A stretch of 64,000 nucleotides of DNA from Porphyromonas sp. (GCA_022772085.1 JALFBN010000017.1:186001-250000), one strand, 5' to 3'. Positions 45,839-53,749 are shown, numbered from the stretch's first letter. Numbers and translations are program-made. The notes: generated by a model not told the origin, from the letters alone.

Positions 45839-46318
45839 TTAAGCGGGGTAGAGAAGGTTCTCCTCAGTGGCCACATCCAACACCTCACGTAGATATTTAT
45901 CGGCTTCGTAGCGCGCCATGGGCAGATTGTGCAGGAGACAATTGCCACAATCACGAGGTTCCGTACCGGGGATCACACCCTCGAAGTCCCGTACAAAACG
46001 GAATGTTGCCCGCATCAAGTCCAAAATATCCCGAGAAGAGAGGTCCCCTTTGATCAGAAGGTAATTACCCGTAAGACATCCCATAGGTCCCCAATAGACA
46101 ATACGATCTTTCCACTCAGGATCGTTGCGTAGATAGGTAGCGGCCAAATGCTCAATGGTATGTAGCTCAGGTACACCCAGCACGGGTTCGCGATTGGGTT
46201 CTTTCATTCGAATATCGAAAGTCGTAATCACGACATCTCCGAAACGATCTTGACGAGAAACGTAAACACCTCGTTTGAGACGAATATGATCAAGTTGGAA
46301 ACTAGGTATCTTATTCAT
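45839..46318 (-). CDS. luxS: S-ribosylhomocysteine lyase LuxS
   Basis: A 159-residue enzyme that splits S-ribosylhomocysteine to homocysteine and the precursor of autoinducer-2. The metal site is complete: His53, Glu56 and His57 (HTIEH), with the catalytic Cys81 (GPMGCLTGNY) and Cys124 (RDCGNCLLHNL) as third ligand. The start is the ATG giving MNKIPSFQLDH, the family N-terminus; the 11 codons upstream in frame are not conserved and overlap the gap after mtnN. It is in one unit with mtnN, the preceding enzyme of the activated methyl cycle. Confidence 0.97.
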   Translation of the reverse strand: MNKIPSFQLDHIRLKRGVYVSRQDRFGDVVITTFDIRMKEPNREPVLGVPELHTIEHLAATYLRNDPEWKDRIVYWGPMGCLTGNYLLIKGDLSSRDILDLMRATFRFVRDFEGVIPGTEPRDCGNCLLHNLPMARYEADKYLREVLDVATEENLLYPA

Positions 46319-46353
46319 ATTTCTTCTTTCTGATTGTTTTATCTCATACACAA

Positions 46354-47061
46354 CTAAAGTAGACGTATCAGGCGATGCACTTTCCCGAAAAAGCTCTTAC
46401 GACGATCACACTCCTGCCAAAATTGTAGATACTGTGCATAGCCATCAGCTCGGTCTGGGGTATCACTAATGAGTCGAATCACAAGGAGCGGTTTGTGGTA
46501 GACAAAGGCTGTCTGTGCGATGGCAGCACTTTCCATATCAAGAGCCAAAGCCTCCGGAAAGTAGTGTTTGATAAAAGCGTGCTCTGCGGATTCGGACATG
46601 AAGCGATCACCACAAGCCACCAATCCGGAAAGGAAAGGAACTTCCCCTTGCTGCAAACGAACCAACCGTTCCTTATCCACCGAGTAGTACATCGGATAGC
46701 CCTGCACCTGCCCACGAGGGAGCTCCTCTCCACAATAAACATCGTGATAACAAAGGCGATCTGCCACAATAATATCCCCGACCTCTACCGCTTTATGCAA
46801 CGTTCCACTCACCCCGACATTAAGGATCAGAGTGGGATCGAAAAGACGGATAGCCTCCGCCGTAGCAAGAGACGCGGAGACCTTGCCGATACCCGAAACC
46901 AATAGGATCAACTCCCGATCAGTGGTAAGAAGTCCTCTCCATACATCAAATCCGAGAGGCGTGGCGGCATGTCGGGGAGTATCCTCGAAAAGAGGCAATA
47001 ACTCACGAGCTTCCTTGGGCATAGCGACTACCAGCACTATTTTTTCATTAGGACAATCCAT
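46354..47061 (-). CDS. mtnN: 5'-methylthioadenosine/S-adenosylhomocysteine nucleosidase
   Basis: A 235-residue nucleoside hydrolase that removes adenine from S-adenosylhomocysteine and methylthioadenosine. Motifs seen: VVAMPKEARELLPL at the start, LVSGIGKVSASLATAEAI, the LNVGVSG loop, ALDMESAAIAQTA with the substrate-binding Met-Glu, and LISDTPD with the catalytic Asp. ATG 47061 was chosen; the longer reading begins at a TTG (47076) that lies close to the predicted transcription start. luxS follows 35 nt later, so S-ribosylhomocysteine made here is the luxS substrate. Confidence 0.95.
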   Translation of the reverse strand: MDCPNEKIVLVVAMPKEARELLPLFEDTPRHAATPLGFDVWRGLLTTDRELILLVSGIGKVSASLATAEAIRLFDPTLILNVGVSGTLHKAVEVGDIIVADRLCYHDVYCGEELPRGQVQGYPMYYSVDKERLVRLQQGEVPFLSGLVACGDRFMSESAEHAFIKHYFPEALALDMESAAIAQTAFVYHKPLLVIRLISDTPDRADGYAQYLQFWQECDRRKSFFGKVHRLIRLL

Positions 47062-47091
47062 TCCTGTTGATTCCAATATCGTCTATTGCCA

Positions 47092-47099
47092 CAAAGATA
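47092..47099 (-). promoter_or_regulatory. -7 promoter box of mtnN-luxS
   Basis: TATCTTTG on the minus strand, about 30 bp before the mtnN ATG. Confidence 0.55.
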
Positions 47100-47179
47100 C
47101 AATAAAAGAGCCCTCTGACGAGCGATCAGGACAAAGTACCACACGACACATTATTCCTTTCCAAAAATAAAAAAGAGAG

Positions 47180-47219
47180 GGCTTGCCCCCTTACCCATCG
47201 GTAACAAGAAGTGCAAGCC
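47180..47219 (-). terminator. Terminator after the ferritin gene
   Basis: GGCTTGC (47180-47186) pairs with GCAAGCC (47213-47219), with an inner TTACC/GGTAA hairpin. On the minus strand it is followed by T6-A-T5. It lies about 120 bp beyond the ferritin stop. Confidence 0.8.
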
Positions 47220-47341
47220 TCAACTCGAAGTCATCGGGCTGATGGGAACATTACGCAACCCTACTAGGTAACGCGCCCCGCTCCCCAACCCTCACTCCAT
47301 CTCAACCGAAGATGGAGCAAGAAAGATTGTTCGGGGATGAA

Positions 47342-47827
47342 TCACTCGGCCTTAGAGAGTTCTTCGTCCAAGAAAATCAAGCTCTGCTCTTTAGAGAGAT
47401 TGATACGATCAATGATACTGCAGGCCGTATCTTCCTCCTCTACCTGCTCACGGATATACTTCCAGAAGAAATCTTGAGAGGCCATATCGCGCTCGGCGGA
47501 GGCGATATTCACCAGCTCTTCGATCCAAGCCGTAACCTTGCATTCATGCTCATATACTTGGGCAAACGTCTCAGCAACAGAACCGAACTCGGTAGGAACC
47601 TCCTCCAAAGGCAAAATAGTTACACGACCTCCTCGACGATTGACAAATGCCATCATATCGTAGGCGTGCTCCATCTCTTCTTTTGACTGTGCCATCAGCC
47701 ACTTAGCCATACCGGCATACCCCTTGTGTTGGAGGTACATAGACATAGAGAGATATAGGTTTGACGACCACATCTCACGATTAATTTGCAAATCAATTGC
47801 CTTGGTTACTTTTTCGCTAATCTTCAT
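47342..47827 (-). CDS. ftn: Bacterial ferritin (FtnA type)
   Basis: A 161-residue four-helix iron-storage protein. The start MKISEKVTKAIDLQINREMWSSNLYLSMS is the canonical ferritin opening, so the 12 upstream in-frame codons were rejected. Ferroxidase ligands are present: the Glu of INREMWSSNLY, the SKEEMEHAYDMMAFVNRRGG segment (E-x-x-H), VYEHECKVTAWI and the C-terminal EQVEEEDTACSII. It forms a 24-mer that oxidises and stores iron and so limits Fenton chemistry, along with the rubrerythrin in this window. It is a single-gene unit with its own terminator. Confidence 0.95.
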   Translation of the reverse strand: MKISEKVTKAIDLQINREMWSSNLYLSMSMYLQHKGYAGMAKWLMAQSKEEMEHAYDMMAFVNRRGGRVTILPLEEVPTEFGSVAETFAQVYEHECKVTAWIEELVNIASAERDMASQDFFWKYIREQVEEEDTACSIIDRINLSKEQSLIFLDEELSKAE

Positions 47828-47992
47828 ATCTTCAATATCTTTATTGTCCTTGATTATATACAAAACAGACCAACAAAGGATTAGTTCATATCCGAAGCAA
47901 TGTAGTTAATCGATAAAAGATAAAGTTCTACAACATGCCAAGAGGAGGGCATACGCGGCACAAGAAATCCGCCTCCTTCTAAAACAAAAAAA

Positions 47993-48029
47993 GGAACTTC
48001 CGTAAACACCCAACGTGTCAAGAAGCTCC
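47993..48029 (-). terminator. Terminator of the tRNA cluster
   Basis: On the minus strand GGAGCTTC pairs with GGAAGTTCC around an inner ACAC/GTGT hairpin, followed by seven T. It lies just beyond the tRNA-Leu(GAG) gene and probably ends the three-tRNA transcript. Confidence 0.75.
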
Positions 48030-48045
48030 GTCATTCAGATCATTG

Positions 48046-48129
48046 TACGCGAGATGAGATTTGAACTCATACACCGTAACCGGCACTACCCCCTCAAAGT
48101 AGCGTGTCTACCAATTCCACCACTCGCGC
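48046..48129 (-). tRNA. tRNA-Leu (anticodon GAG)
   Basis: A complete class II cloverleaf of 84 nt. The acceptor stem is GCGCGAG/CTCGCGT, the D-arm has GGAATTGGTAGACAC, and the anticodon stem CTACT/GGTAG encloses loop TTGAGGG (anticodon GAG, reading CUC/CUU). A long variable arm and the T-arm (GAGTTCAAATCTC) follow. No CCA is encoded. Confidence 0.93.
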
Positions 48130-48212
48130 ATAAAAAAACTTCAACATCCCCAGCGCACCTCTTCACAAACAATTAAGAGATGAAAAACACGATTAAGCCA
48201 TCGCTTAACAAG

Positions 48213-48294
48213 TGCCCAAGACAGGACTCGAACCTGCACGTCGCGAAACACTCGCACCTGAAACGAGCGCGTCTACCAATTCCGCCACTTGGGC
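48213..48294 (-). tRNA. tRNA-Leu (anticodon CAG)
   Basis: A class II cloverleaf of 82 nt. The acceptor stem is GCCCAAG/CTTGGGC, the D-arm has GGAATTGGTAGACGC, and the anticodon stem CTCGT/GCGAG encloses loop TTCAGGT (anticodon CAG, reading CUG). The T-arm is CAGGTTCGAGTCCTG. No CCA is encoded. Confidence 0.93.
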
Positions 48295-48423
48295 TTCTTT
48301 GTCCTCCTCTCTTTTTTCTATCCACGCAAACAACTGATGTCCGCGACCCGAATAAAAAAAAAAGAGTCGCACACGATCGACCTCCTTTTCCACACTAGAG
48401 ATTTACACTCCGATCTGCTTCAG

Positions 48424-48497
48424 CGGTGCGGACGGGACTCGAACCCGCGACCCCCTGCGTGACAGGCAGGTATTCTAACCAACTGAACTACCGCACC
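48424..48497 (-). tRNA. tRNA-Asp (anticodon GTC)
   Basis: A class I cloverleaf of 74 nt. The acceptor stem is GGTGCGG/CCGCACC, the anticodon stem CCTGC/GCAGG has loop CTGTCAC (anticodon GTC), and the T-arm is GCGGGTTCGAGTCCCGT. It is the first gene of the minus-strand tRNA cluster. Confidence 0.93.
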
Positions 48498-48846
48498 AAA
48501 GCACGAAGTGTACTTTCGTTCTCCCAAAAAGCTCAAGTGACCTCTGCCACCCATCTCTGCCATCCGTTCTTCCGAAAGCGACAGCAAAGGTACTACTTTT
48601 TTTGAAACATACAATACCCACTCGAAAAAAAATTATTCCAAATCCGGAACCATCAACCTGAAGAAAGAGCCAAGTCACAAGGAAACGAGTCATAACTGAC
48701 TAATTACAAACAAACACATATCCCAAGCCTCTCAAAAAAAATCACGTTCCAACATAAAAATAAACCCCTCATGGATAAGAAACAACAAGAGGTCTCGCCA
48801 AAGAGCGATACCTTTGTGACCGATAACATTAAACCCTATATACAAC
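48498..48846. other. Divergent intergenic region, tRNA-Asp to hydroxyacid dehydrogenase
   Basis: About 350 bp, AT-rich. It must hold the tRNA-cluster promoter (not identified) and the rightward dehydrogenase promoter box at 48809-48816. No gene or notable repeat was seen. Confidence 0.5.
48809..48816 (+). promoter_or_regulatory. -7 promoter box of the hydroxyacid dehydrogenase gene
   Basis: TACCTTTG, 30 bp before the ATG; predicted leader about 25 nt. Confidence 0.55.
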
Positions 48847-49827
48847 ATGGTAGCTACTCCAAGACAAGAAACCATACTGATGGCCTTCGACACCATTGAA
48901 AGCGGATTTGAAGCTCTATCAGAGCGATTCACCCTCATCCGTCCGCCTCACGGACGAGACTTTACTCGGGACGAAATTATCGAAAAAGCGGCCTCTGCGA
49001 CTATTCTTTGCTCTGTCTTTGACATCCCCATTGATCGGGAGATTATCGACCATGCTCCCCACCTCAAACTCATTGCCAACTATGCCGTCGGCTTCAATAA
49101 TATTGATATAGAGTATTGCCGGGAGAAAGGAATAGCCGTGGCCAACACACCCGAAAGCGTTATTGCTCCCACAGCCGAACTCGCCCTTGCCCTACTACTC
49201 TCGGCCTCTCGGCGTACGGCAGAGTGGGATCATTCACTGCGATCAAATGGACGAGATCTCAAAATATCCCGATTGGATAACCTCGGCATAGACCTCCTGG
49301 GTAAGACCATCGGAATTGTCGGCTTCGGCAATATCGGACGTGCCGTTGCCAAGCGATGCCAAGCCTTCGGAATGCAGGTACTTTACTACAAACGCGCACG
49401 ATTACCCGAAGCGATCGAAAAGGAGCTAAATGTGTGCTACCAACCTCTGGACGAACTCTTCCAACAAGCGGACGTTGTATCCCTACACACGCCACTCAAT
49501 GCAGACTCGAAGCACCTCGTCAATGCCCGACGAATTCAACTCATGAAGCCCTCCGCACTTCTTATAAATACTGCACGAGGAGCCGTCGTTGACGAAAACG
49601 CCCTCATCCACGCCCTGGAAAACCATCAAATAGCAGGCGCAGCCCTTGATGTCTTCGAGGATGCCGACAAACCTCATCCACGCCTCCTAGAGCTCCCCAA
49701 CGTGGTCATGACCCCACACGTGGGTACGCAAACCTACGATGCACGACTGGCGATGGCACTCGAGCTGACCAACAACATTCTCGGATTCGTGGATGGAGAC
49801 CGCCCCGTAGCCTACGTAGTAAAGTAA
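48847..49827 (+). CDS. NAD(P)-dependent D-isomer-specific 2-hydroxyacid dehydrogenase
   Basis: A 326-residue cytoplasmic oxidoreductase of the D-2-hydroxyacid dehydrogenase family (glyoxylate/hydroxypyruvate reductase or D-glycerate dehydrogenase type). The nucleotide-binding motif is GKTIGIVGFGNIGRAVAKR. The catalytic set is Arg in INTARGAVVDENAL, a Glu in ALDVFED and the His of VVMTPHVGT. The substrate loop YAVGFNNIDIEYCREKGIAVANTPE is typical. It lacks the ACT/ASB domains of long SerA forms, so a general glyoxylate/hydroxypyruvate role is more likely than serine synthesis. It is a single-gene unit with a following terminator. Confidence 0.92.
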   Translation: MVATPRQETILMAFDTIESGFEALSERFTLIRPPHGRDFTRDEIIEKAASATILCSVFDIPIDREIIDHAPHLKLIANYAVGFNNIDIEYCREKGIAVANTPESVIAPTAELALALLLSASRRTAEWDHSLRSNGRDLKISRLDNLGIDLLGKTIGIVGFGNIGRAVAKRCQAFGMQVLYYKRARLPEAIEKELNVCYQPLDELFQQADVVSLHTPLNADSKHLVNARRIQLMKPSALLINTARGAVVDENALIHALENHQIAGAALDVFEDADKPHPRLLELPNVVMTPHVGTQTYDARLAMALELTNNILGFVDGDRPVAYVVK

Positions 49828-50423
49828 GTGTAAGACGTTTTTTCTCCTCCCTTTCTCCTCCCTCCAAAAAAAACGAGCCCTAAATTTTCAAAACTCCTGC
49901 CCGATAGTCTCAAAAGTCTTGCCCAACAGATCAGAAACTTTTGGGCAGGAGTTTTTTCGTCACCACAACAATCCTCCATTCACGAAGCATCAAACAATAA
50001 GTAGCGTGTATCAGACCTCTATTTTTATTACATCGAAAATATAGCCACCTTCGCAAGAACAGAGATGAAAAGTGGGAGGCGAATCGCCTAAAAGCAACTG
50101 AAAGACTTGCCGGCAAAACGCACACCGGTCTCTGAAAAACGCAAAAACAACGTATCACAAACCAATACAAAAACCATATTCAGAAGAAGTCAAACTTAAA
50201 AAGAGCAACGCTATGAAAAACCTCAAGATCAAACAGCCCATATCAAAATCGCCTGCACCTCCAAGGCTCCGTTAGAAGGTCCTGCAACCCTCCTATCAAG
50301 ATTCTCATCTCTATTCATCCCAACCATTTCAGAACAAACATAAAAGAGAGTGGAGCTGAGAGAACAATCTCGTTCTCCGCTCGCTGTCATAAATCAAAGG
50401 CAAACATCACAATACAAACCCGT
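49828..50423 (+). other. Intergenic region with a terminator and a 20-codon micro-ORF
   Basis: About 600 bp. It contains the terminator at 49890-49957 and, at 50213-50275, a 20-codon reading (MKNLKIKQPISKSPAPPRLR). Its start resembles the leaders of Bacteroidota peptide precursors (MKxLK), but it has no partner genes and could be chance. The rest is AT-rich with no supported feature. Confidence 0.45.
49890..49957 (+). terminator. Intrinsic terminator after the hydroxyacid dehydrogenase gene
   Basis: AAAACTCCTGCCC (49890-49902) pairs with GGGCAGGAGTTTT (49943-49955), followed by further T. An inner CAAAAGT/ACTTTTG pairing extends the stem. Confidence 0.88.
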
Positions 50424-50806
50424 ATGAAACTCTTTACGAAAACGCTATTAACCGCAGGGATTGCCTTGGCAACCCTCCCCTCGTATGCCAAAAAAGAAGG
50501 AGGAACAGAACAAAAAGGATCTGCAGTACGGGATATACACAGCATTTGGGTCCAGCATCGGGATAGGAGTAGGGGGTGCCATACGCTTCAGCCCCGAACT
50601 CTCGCTTCGGGCTGCTATCGGAACAATATTTCCGATCTCAGTCCCTTGGAGTTCGGACATAGACCAAACTACGGCCTTTGCACCCTATTACAAGCTTAAA
50701 ACTGAGGAAATTCAGATATTTCGGGAGCAATAAATTAAACGTTTCAACTCCATACCTGTCCTACGATTATACAGGACGAAAGGAAGGCTTGTCAGAATGC
50801 CTTTGA
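50424..50806 (+). pseudogene. Degraded outer-membrane protein gene (multiple frameshifts)
   Basis: Three adjoining frames carry one protein-like sequence. Frame one starts with a clear signal peptide (MKLFTKTLLTAGIALATLPSYA). After an A-rich spot near 50515 the next frame continues with LQYGIYTAFGSSIGIGVGGA and IRFSPELSLRAAIGTIFPIS, typical beta-barrel strands. Around 50700 sense passes to the third frame (FRYFGSNKLNVSTPYLSYDY) until a stop at 50804. Each step is a +1 shift, so at least two single-base changes have broken the gene. Later codons also look eroded to about 50930. The product would have been a small barrel protein of unknown role. Confidence 0.7.
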
Positions 50807-50983
50807 ACCGACTCCTCACGCTTCGTTGTTGACAGGGGCTACAAGCGGTTGCCCGATCAAGACGTAAAAAAGCTCTCCCGAAGGACTTCTTTTATCTCCT
50901 GGGCTGTGGATCTGTACTAGTAGGACAAACAGAACTAATCATTTGTAGGTACACAAAAAATCTTCACATCGCAAATAAATACC

Positions 50984-50991
50984 TATCTTTG
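50984..50991 (+). promoter_or_regulatory. -7 promoter box of the rubrerythrin gene
   Basis: TATCTTTG, 37 bp before the ATG; predicted leader about 30 nt. Confidence 0.6.
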
Positions 50992-51028
50992 CGTACAGAA
51001 AACAAAAGACAGTAGGAAACAGAACGCT

Positions 51029-51607
51029 ATGGAAAAGTCAATTAAAGGAACGCGCACCGAGAAAAATCTCTTGGCATCATTCGCCGGGGAATCTCAAGCT
51101 CGCAATAGATATACATTCTTTGCCAGCGTGGCAAAGAAAGAGGGGTATGAACAGATTGCTGCCGTATTCCTCGAAACAGCAGAGCAGGAACGCGAGCACG
51201 CTAAAGCGTTCTTCAAATTCCTCGAAGGAGGTATGGTGGAGATCACTGCTACATACCCTGCCGGAGTAATTGGTACAACAATGGAAAATCTAGCGGCAGC
51301 AGCCGATGGAGAGAACGAAGAACATACGGTACTCTACCCCGAAGCGGCTCAGATAGCAGACGAGGAGGGCTTCCCAACGATCGCGACGGCATTCCGCCAA
51401 ATTGCCAAAGTGGAGGCTGAGCACGAACGTCGCTATCGCATCTTGCTAGAGAGGGTAAAGACGGACTCCGTATTCTCTCGTGAAGAGGAAATCATGTGGC
51501 AATGCCGTAACTGCGGATACATCCTCACATCGAAAAAAGCTCCTGCAAAGTGCCCTGCTTGCCAGCATCCACAGGCCTATTTTGAGCCCTGCAAGCAAAA
51601 CTACTAA
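51029..51607 (+). CDS. rbr: Rubrerythrin
   Basis: A 192-residue non-haem di-iron peroxidase that reduces hydrogen peroxide in anaerobes. The N-terminal ferritin-like domain (~1-145) has FAGESQARNRYTFFA, ETAEQEREHAKAF, and a second half with VEAEHERRYRILLERV. The C-terminal rubredoxin domain has WQCRNCGYI and KCPACQHPQAYF with the four Fe-binding Cys. It starts from its own promoter, and an RNA hairpin with T-run lies 245 bp downstream. Confidence 0.97.
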   Translation: MEKSIKGTRTEKNLLASFAGESQARNRYTFFASVAKKEGYEQIAAVFLETAEQEREHAKAFFKFLEGGMVEITATYPAGVIGTTMENLAAAADGENEEHTVLYPEAAQIADEEGFPTIATAFRQIAKVEAEHERRYRILLERVKTDSVFSREEEIMWQCRNCGYILTSKKAPAKCPACQHPQAYFEPCKQNY

Positions 51608-51851
51608 GTTGCACACCCTCAAGCGGAGGGACTGGACATTCTCTATCTTGCAAGGACTAGTTCGTTAGTCGGCAATAAGAGAAAAAGGAAAGATACATTA
51701 CAAGACGAGAATTAAAGAGTCCCACCCTCTCTCGTTGTAAAGTGCATCGAGACTATACTGTTTTAGGGTTGAAGCGAATGTCTCTACCCCTTGTGGAGCA
51801 CATTATAAGCTCCAAGACAGATTGAATCCATGCGTTTTATTTGTTTGTGGG

Positions 51852-51910
51852 GTTGTCCCCTCGAAGGTTTGATGTCCGCTCTGGACGGTACCTTCGGGGG
51901 GCAACTTTTT
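51852..51910 (+). terminator. Strong hairpin with T-run downstream of rubrerythrin
   Basis: GTTGTCCCCTCGAAGGT pairs with ACCTTCGGGGGGCAAC (one bulged T, one G-T pair), around an inner GTCC/GGAC hairpin, and is followed by five T. It may end the rubrerythrin message or a separate small RNA of about 200 nt. Confidence 0.75.
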
Positions 51911-52018
51911 ATAAGCCATCCCCTTTTAAAAGAACAGTACACCCCGATTAAACAGATCATGTCGACTGATACAGTCAAAAAAAATCGCACTTATCAATTC
52001 ATATTGCTAAGAATAGGC

Positions 52019-52026
52019 TACTTTTG
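52019..52026 (+). promoter_or_regulatory. -7 promoter box of psd
   Basis: TACTTTTG, 74 bp before the psd ATG. The predicted leader is about 70 nt and includes the 52037-52064 inverted repeat. Confidence 0.55.
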
Positions 52027-52036
52027 CAATTGAAAT

Positions 52037-52064
52037 ATACTGTCACTCTAATAGCTGACAGTAT
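52037..52064 (+). promoter_or_regulatory. Perfect inverted repeat in the psd leader (operator or RNA hairpin)
   Basis: ATACTGTCA and TGACAGTAT are perfect inverted 9-mers separated by 10 bp. They begin about ten bases past the -7 box, just after the expected transcription start, which suits a repressor site or a 5' stem-loop. Confidence 0.5.
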
Positions 52065-52100
52065 TGAAAAATTAAACGAAGACCCACGTATAGACACAAT

Positions 52101-52772
52101 ATGAAGGTTCACCACGAAGGAAGGGGAATACTGGTTAGTTTCTTTCTCATATTTTCGCTCATAGACCTATTGGCATTTTGGGCATCCCCCACAATCATTA
52201 TTCCCATCATACTACTCCTTGGCACATTGACCCTAATGGGATTGGCACTGAATTTCTTCCGTAAACCAAACAGACATAACCCGGGCAATCAAGACGAAGA
52301 TATACTCGTAGCTCCGGCGGACGGCAAATTGGTAACCATAGAGGAGACTTATGAACCTGAGATCCTCAAAAAACAGTGCCTTAAAGTCTCTATCTTTATG
52401 TCGATCTATGATGTGCATGCCAACTGGTTCGCTTGTAATGGGGTTGTTCGGCACGTGAGTCACACCGATGGGAACTTCCATAAAGCCTTCCTCCCCAAGA
52501 GCAGTACCGAAAATGAACGCAGTGCCGTGGTTATCGAGACCCCAAAAGGACACCAGATCCTTGAGCGTCAGATCGCAGGAGCTGTGGCTAGACGTATCAT
52601 GACCTATGCCCAAGAGGGAGATAATGTGACCGTCAATGACTTCGTAGGATTCATCAAGTTCGGCTCTCGCATAGACCTTTACCTCCCCCTCGGCACCGAA
52701 ATTTTCATCAAACCCGAGACTGCCGTAAAAGGAAATACAACAGTTATCGGCAAGCTCCCCTCTGCTAGATAA
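52101..52772 (+). CDS. psd: Phosphatidylserine decarboxylase (short, type A)
   Basis: A 223-residue membrane-associated proenzyme that makes phosphatidylethanolamine from phosphatidylserine. Two N-terminal hydrophobic segments (to ~55) are followed by the catalytic domain with VAPADGKLVTIEE, SIFMSIYDVHANWFACNG and, near the end, the self-cleavage site FGS with Ser189, which becomes the pyruvoyl group. The short form with C-terminal FGS is usual for this family type. It overlaps pssA by one base, so synthesis of phosphatidylserine and its decarboxylation are coupled. Confidence 0.96.
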   Translation: MKVHHEGRGILVSFFLIFSLIDLLAFWASPTIIIPIILLLGTLTLMGLALNFFRKPNRHNPGNQDEDILVAPADGKLVTIEETYEPEILKKQCLKVSIFMSIYDVHANWFACNGVVRHVSHTDGNFHKAFLPKSSTENERSAVVIETPKGHQILERQIAGAVARRIMTYAQEGDNVTVNDFVGFIKFGSRIDLYLPLGTEIFIKPETAVKGNTTVIGKLPSAR

Positions 52773-53488
52773 TGAAAAGCATACGCCACTACATACCTAA
52801 CTGCATCACCCTAGCCAATCTCATCTCGGGGTGCCTTGCCATCTACCATGTACTAGCGAATGGAAACGGCAATGCGGCAGCATGGTGCATTGTGGCCGCA
52901 GGAGTTTTTGATCTATTTGACGGAATGGTGGCTCGCCTGCTGCATGCCCAAAGTGCCATTGGTGCCGATCTTGACTCTTTGAGCGATGTCGTGAGTTTTG
53001 GAGTAGCCCCGAGCTTCCTCCTCTTTATGGCTCTGGAGCGAATAACCCTCTCACCATGGCTTTGTGCACCGGCCCTCTTGATTGCAGCATTTTCTGCTCT
53101 GCGATTGGCAAAATTCAACAACGACACCCGACAAACCGATTCGTTCTTAGGATTGCCGGTCCCTGCCAATGCCCTGTTTTGGATCGGGATAGTCGCCACA
53201 CTCTCATCGAATACTCCTCTATCTACCACGACACACCTACTCATTATATACCCTCTCATTTTGGGTAGTTGTATCTATCTTATTTCAGATATTCCATTAC
53301 TGGCATTCAAGATCCACTTTCCTCTTACAGAGCGCAAAGACCGTCTCTTGCTTGCCATTGCCGTCATACTACTATTACTTGGCATACTATTTGTATCTCT
53401 ACTAGGATGGGCAGGGTTGCTTCCCTTTGTGGTGAGTTATCTCATTGCCTCCGCGCTCTATCGACTATTGTGGCATCGCCACGCCTAA
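52772..53488 (+). CDS. pssA: CDP-diacylglycerol-serine O-phosphatidyltransferase
   Basis: A 238-residue polytopic inner-membrane enzyme that joins CDP-diacylglycerol and serine to give phosphatidylserine. The CDP-alcohol phosphotransferase motif is present as DGMVARLL followed by GADLDSLSD (the DGxxARxxxxxxxxGxxxDxxxD pattern). The N-terminal PNCITLANLISGC and six or so membrane segments fit the PssA type. It is coupled to psd (shared base) and is followed after 30 nt by a DUF4834 gene. Confidence 0.96.
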   Translation: MKSIRHYIPNCITLANLISGCLAIYHVLANGNGNAAAWCIVAAGVFDLFDGMVARLLHAQSAIGADLDSLSDVVSFGVAPSFLLFMALERITLSPWLCAPALLIAAFSALRLAKFNNDTRQTDSFLGLPVPANALFWIGIVATLSSNTPLSTTTHLLIIYPLILGSCIYLISDIPLLAFKIHFPLTERKDRLLLAIAVILLLLGILFVSLLGWAGLLPFVVSYLIASALYRLLWHRHA

Positions 53489-53518
53489 GAAGTTATCACT
53501 CAAGAGATCTCAAAACGT

Positions 53519-53749
53519 ATGTATTTCCTCCTACTTATCATCCTTATCGGGATTTTGCTCTACTCCCTCAATCGACGAATTAAAACTACCTTCAGACAAC
53601 CCTTTGGAGGAGAACAATCCCAGCAAAAGCAACCCAAGCGTCATTCCTCCAATGCCAAGATCGACCTAACCACTATTGACAAACGCAAATTTGACAAAGG
53701 GGAAGGCGAATATGTCTCATTTGAGGAGGAGCAAAAACAAGATGAGTAA
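53519..53749 (+). CDS. Small DUF4834-type membrane protein
   Basis: A 76-residue protein with one N-terminal membrane helix (MYFLLLIILIGILLYSL) and a charged, Gln/Lys-rich tail that contains KIDLTTIDKRKFDKGEGEYVSFEEE. The last part is the conserved feature of DUF4834-like proteins in Bacteroidota. Its function is unknown. It follows pssA after 30 nt and is likely co-transcribed, so a membrane or phospholipid-related role is possible but unproven. Confidence 0.75.
   Translation: MYFLLLIILIGILLYSLNRRIKTTFRQPFGGEQSQQKQPKRHSSNAKIDLTTIDKRKFDKGEGEYVSFEEEQKQDE

Larger units (their letters stand above)
51608..52100 (+). other. Intergenic region between rubrerythrin and psd with structured RNA signals
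   Basis: About 490 bp with no supported gene. It has several inverted repeats (e.g. ACGAGA/TCTCGT around 51702-51737 and GGAGC/GCTCC around 51798-51816), a strong terminal hairpin with T-run (51852-51910), the psd -7 box at 52019 and a perfect 9-bp inverted repeat at 52037-52064. It did not match tmRNA, RNase P RNA or 6S RNA hallmarks that I could recognise. Confidence 0.5.

Noticed and set aside
46319-46351. Longer LuxS N-terminus
   Set aside because: The 11 extra codons are not conserved; MNKIPSFQLDH is the normal start.
37641-47827. One transcription unit from ferritin to mfd
   Set aside because: Internal terminators (47180-47219, 38763-38806) and separate -7 boxes before mtnN and dnaN split the run.
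47828-47863. Longer ferritin N-terminus
   Set aside because: MKISEKVTKAIDL is the normal start of the family; the extra codons are not conserved.
51608-51910. tmRNA, RNase P RNA or 6S RNA
   Set aside because: I could not find the tag-coding region, the GAGGAAAGTCC core or a clear 6S bubble. It remains an unassigned structured stretch.
51784-51990. 68-codon minus-strand ORF over the 51.85-kb hairpin
   Set aside because: It is explained by the hairpin and T-run; there is no protein similarity and no promoter.
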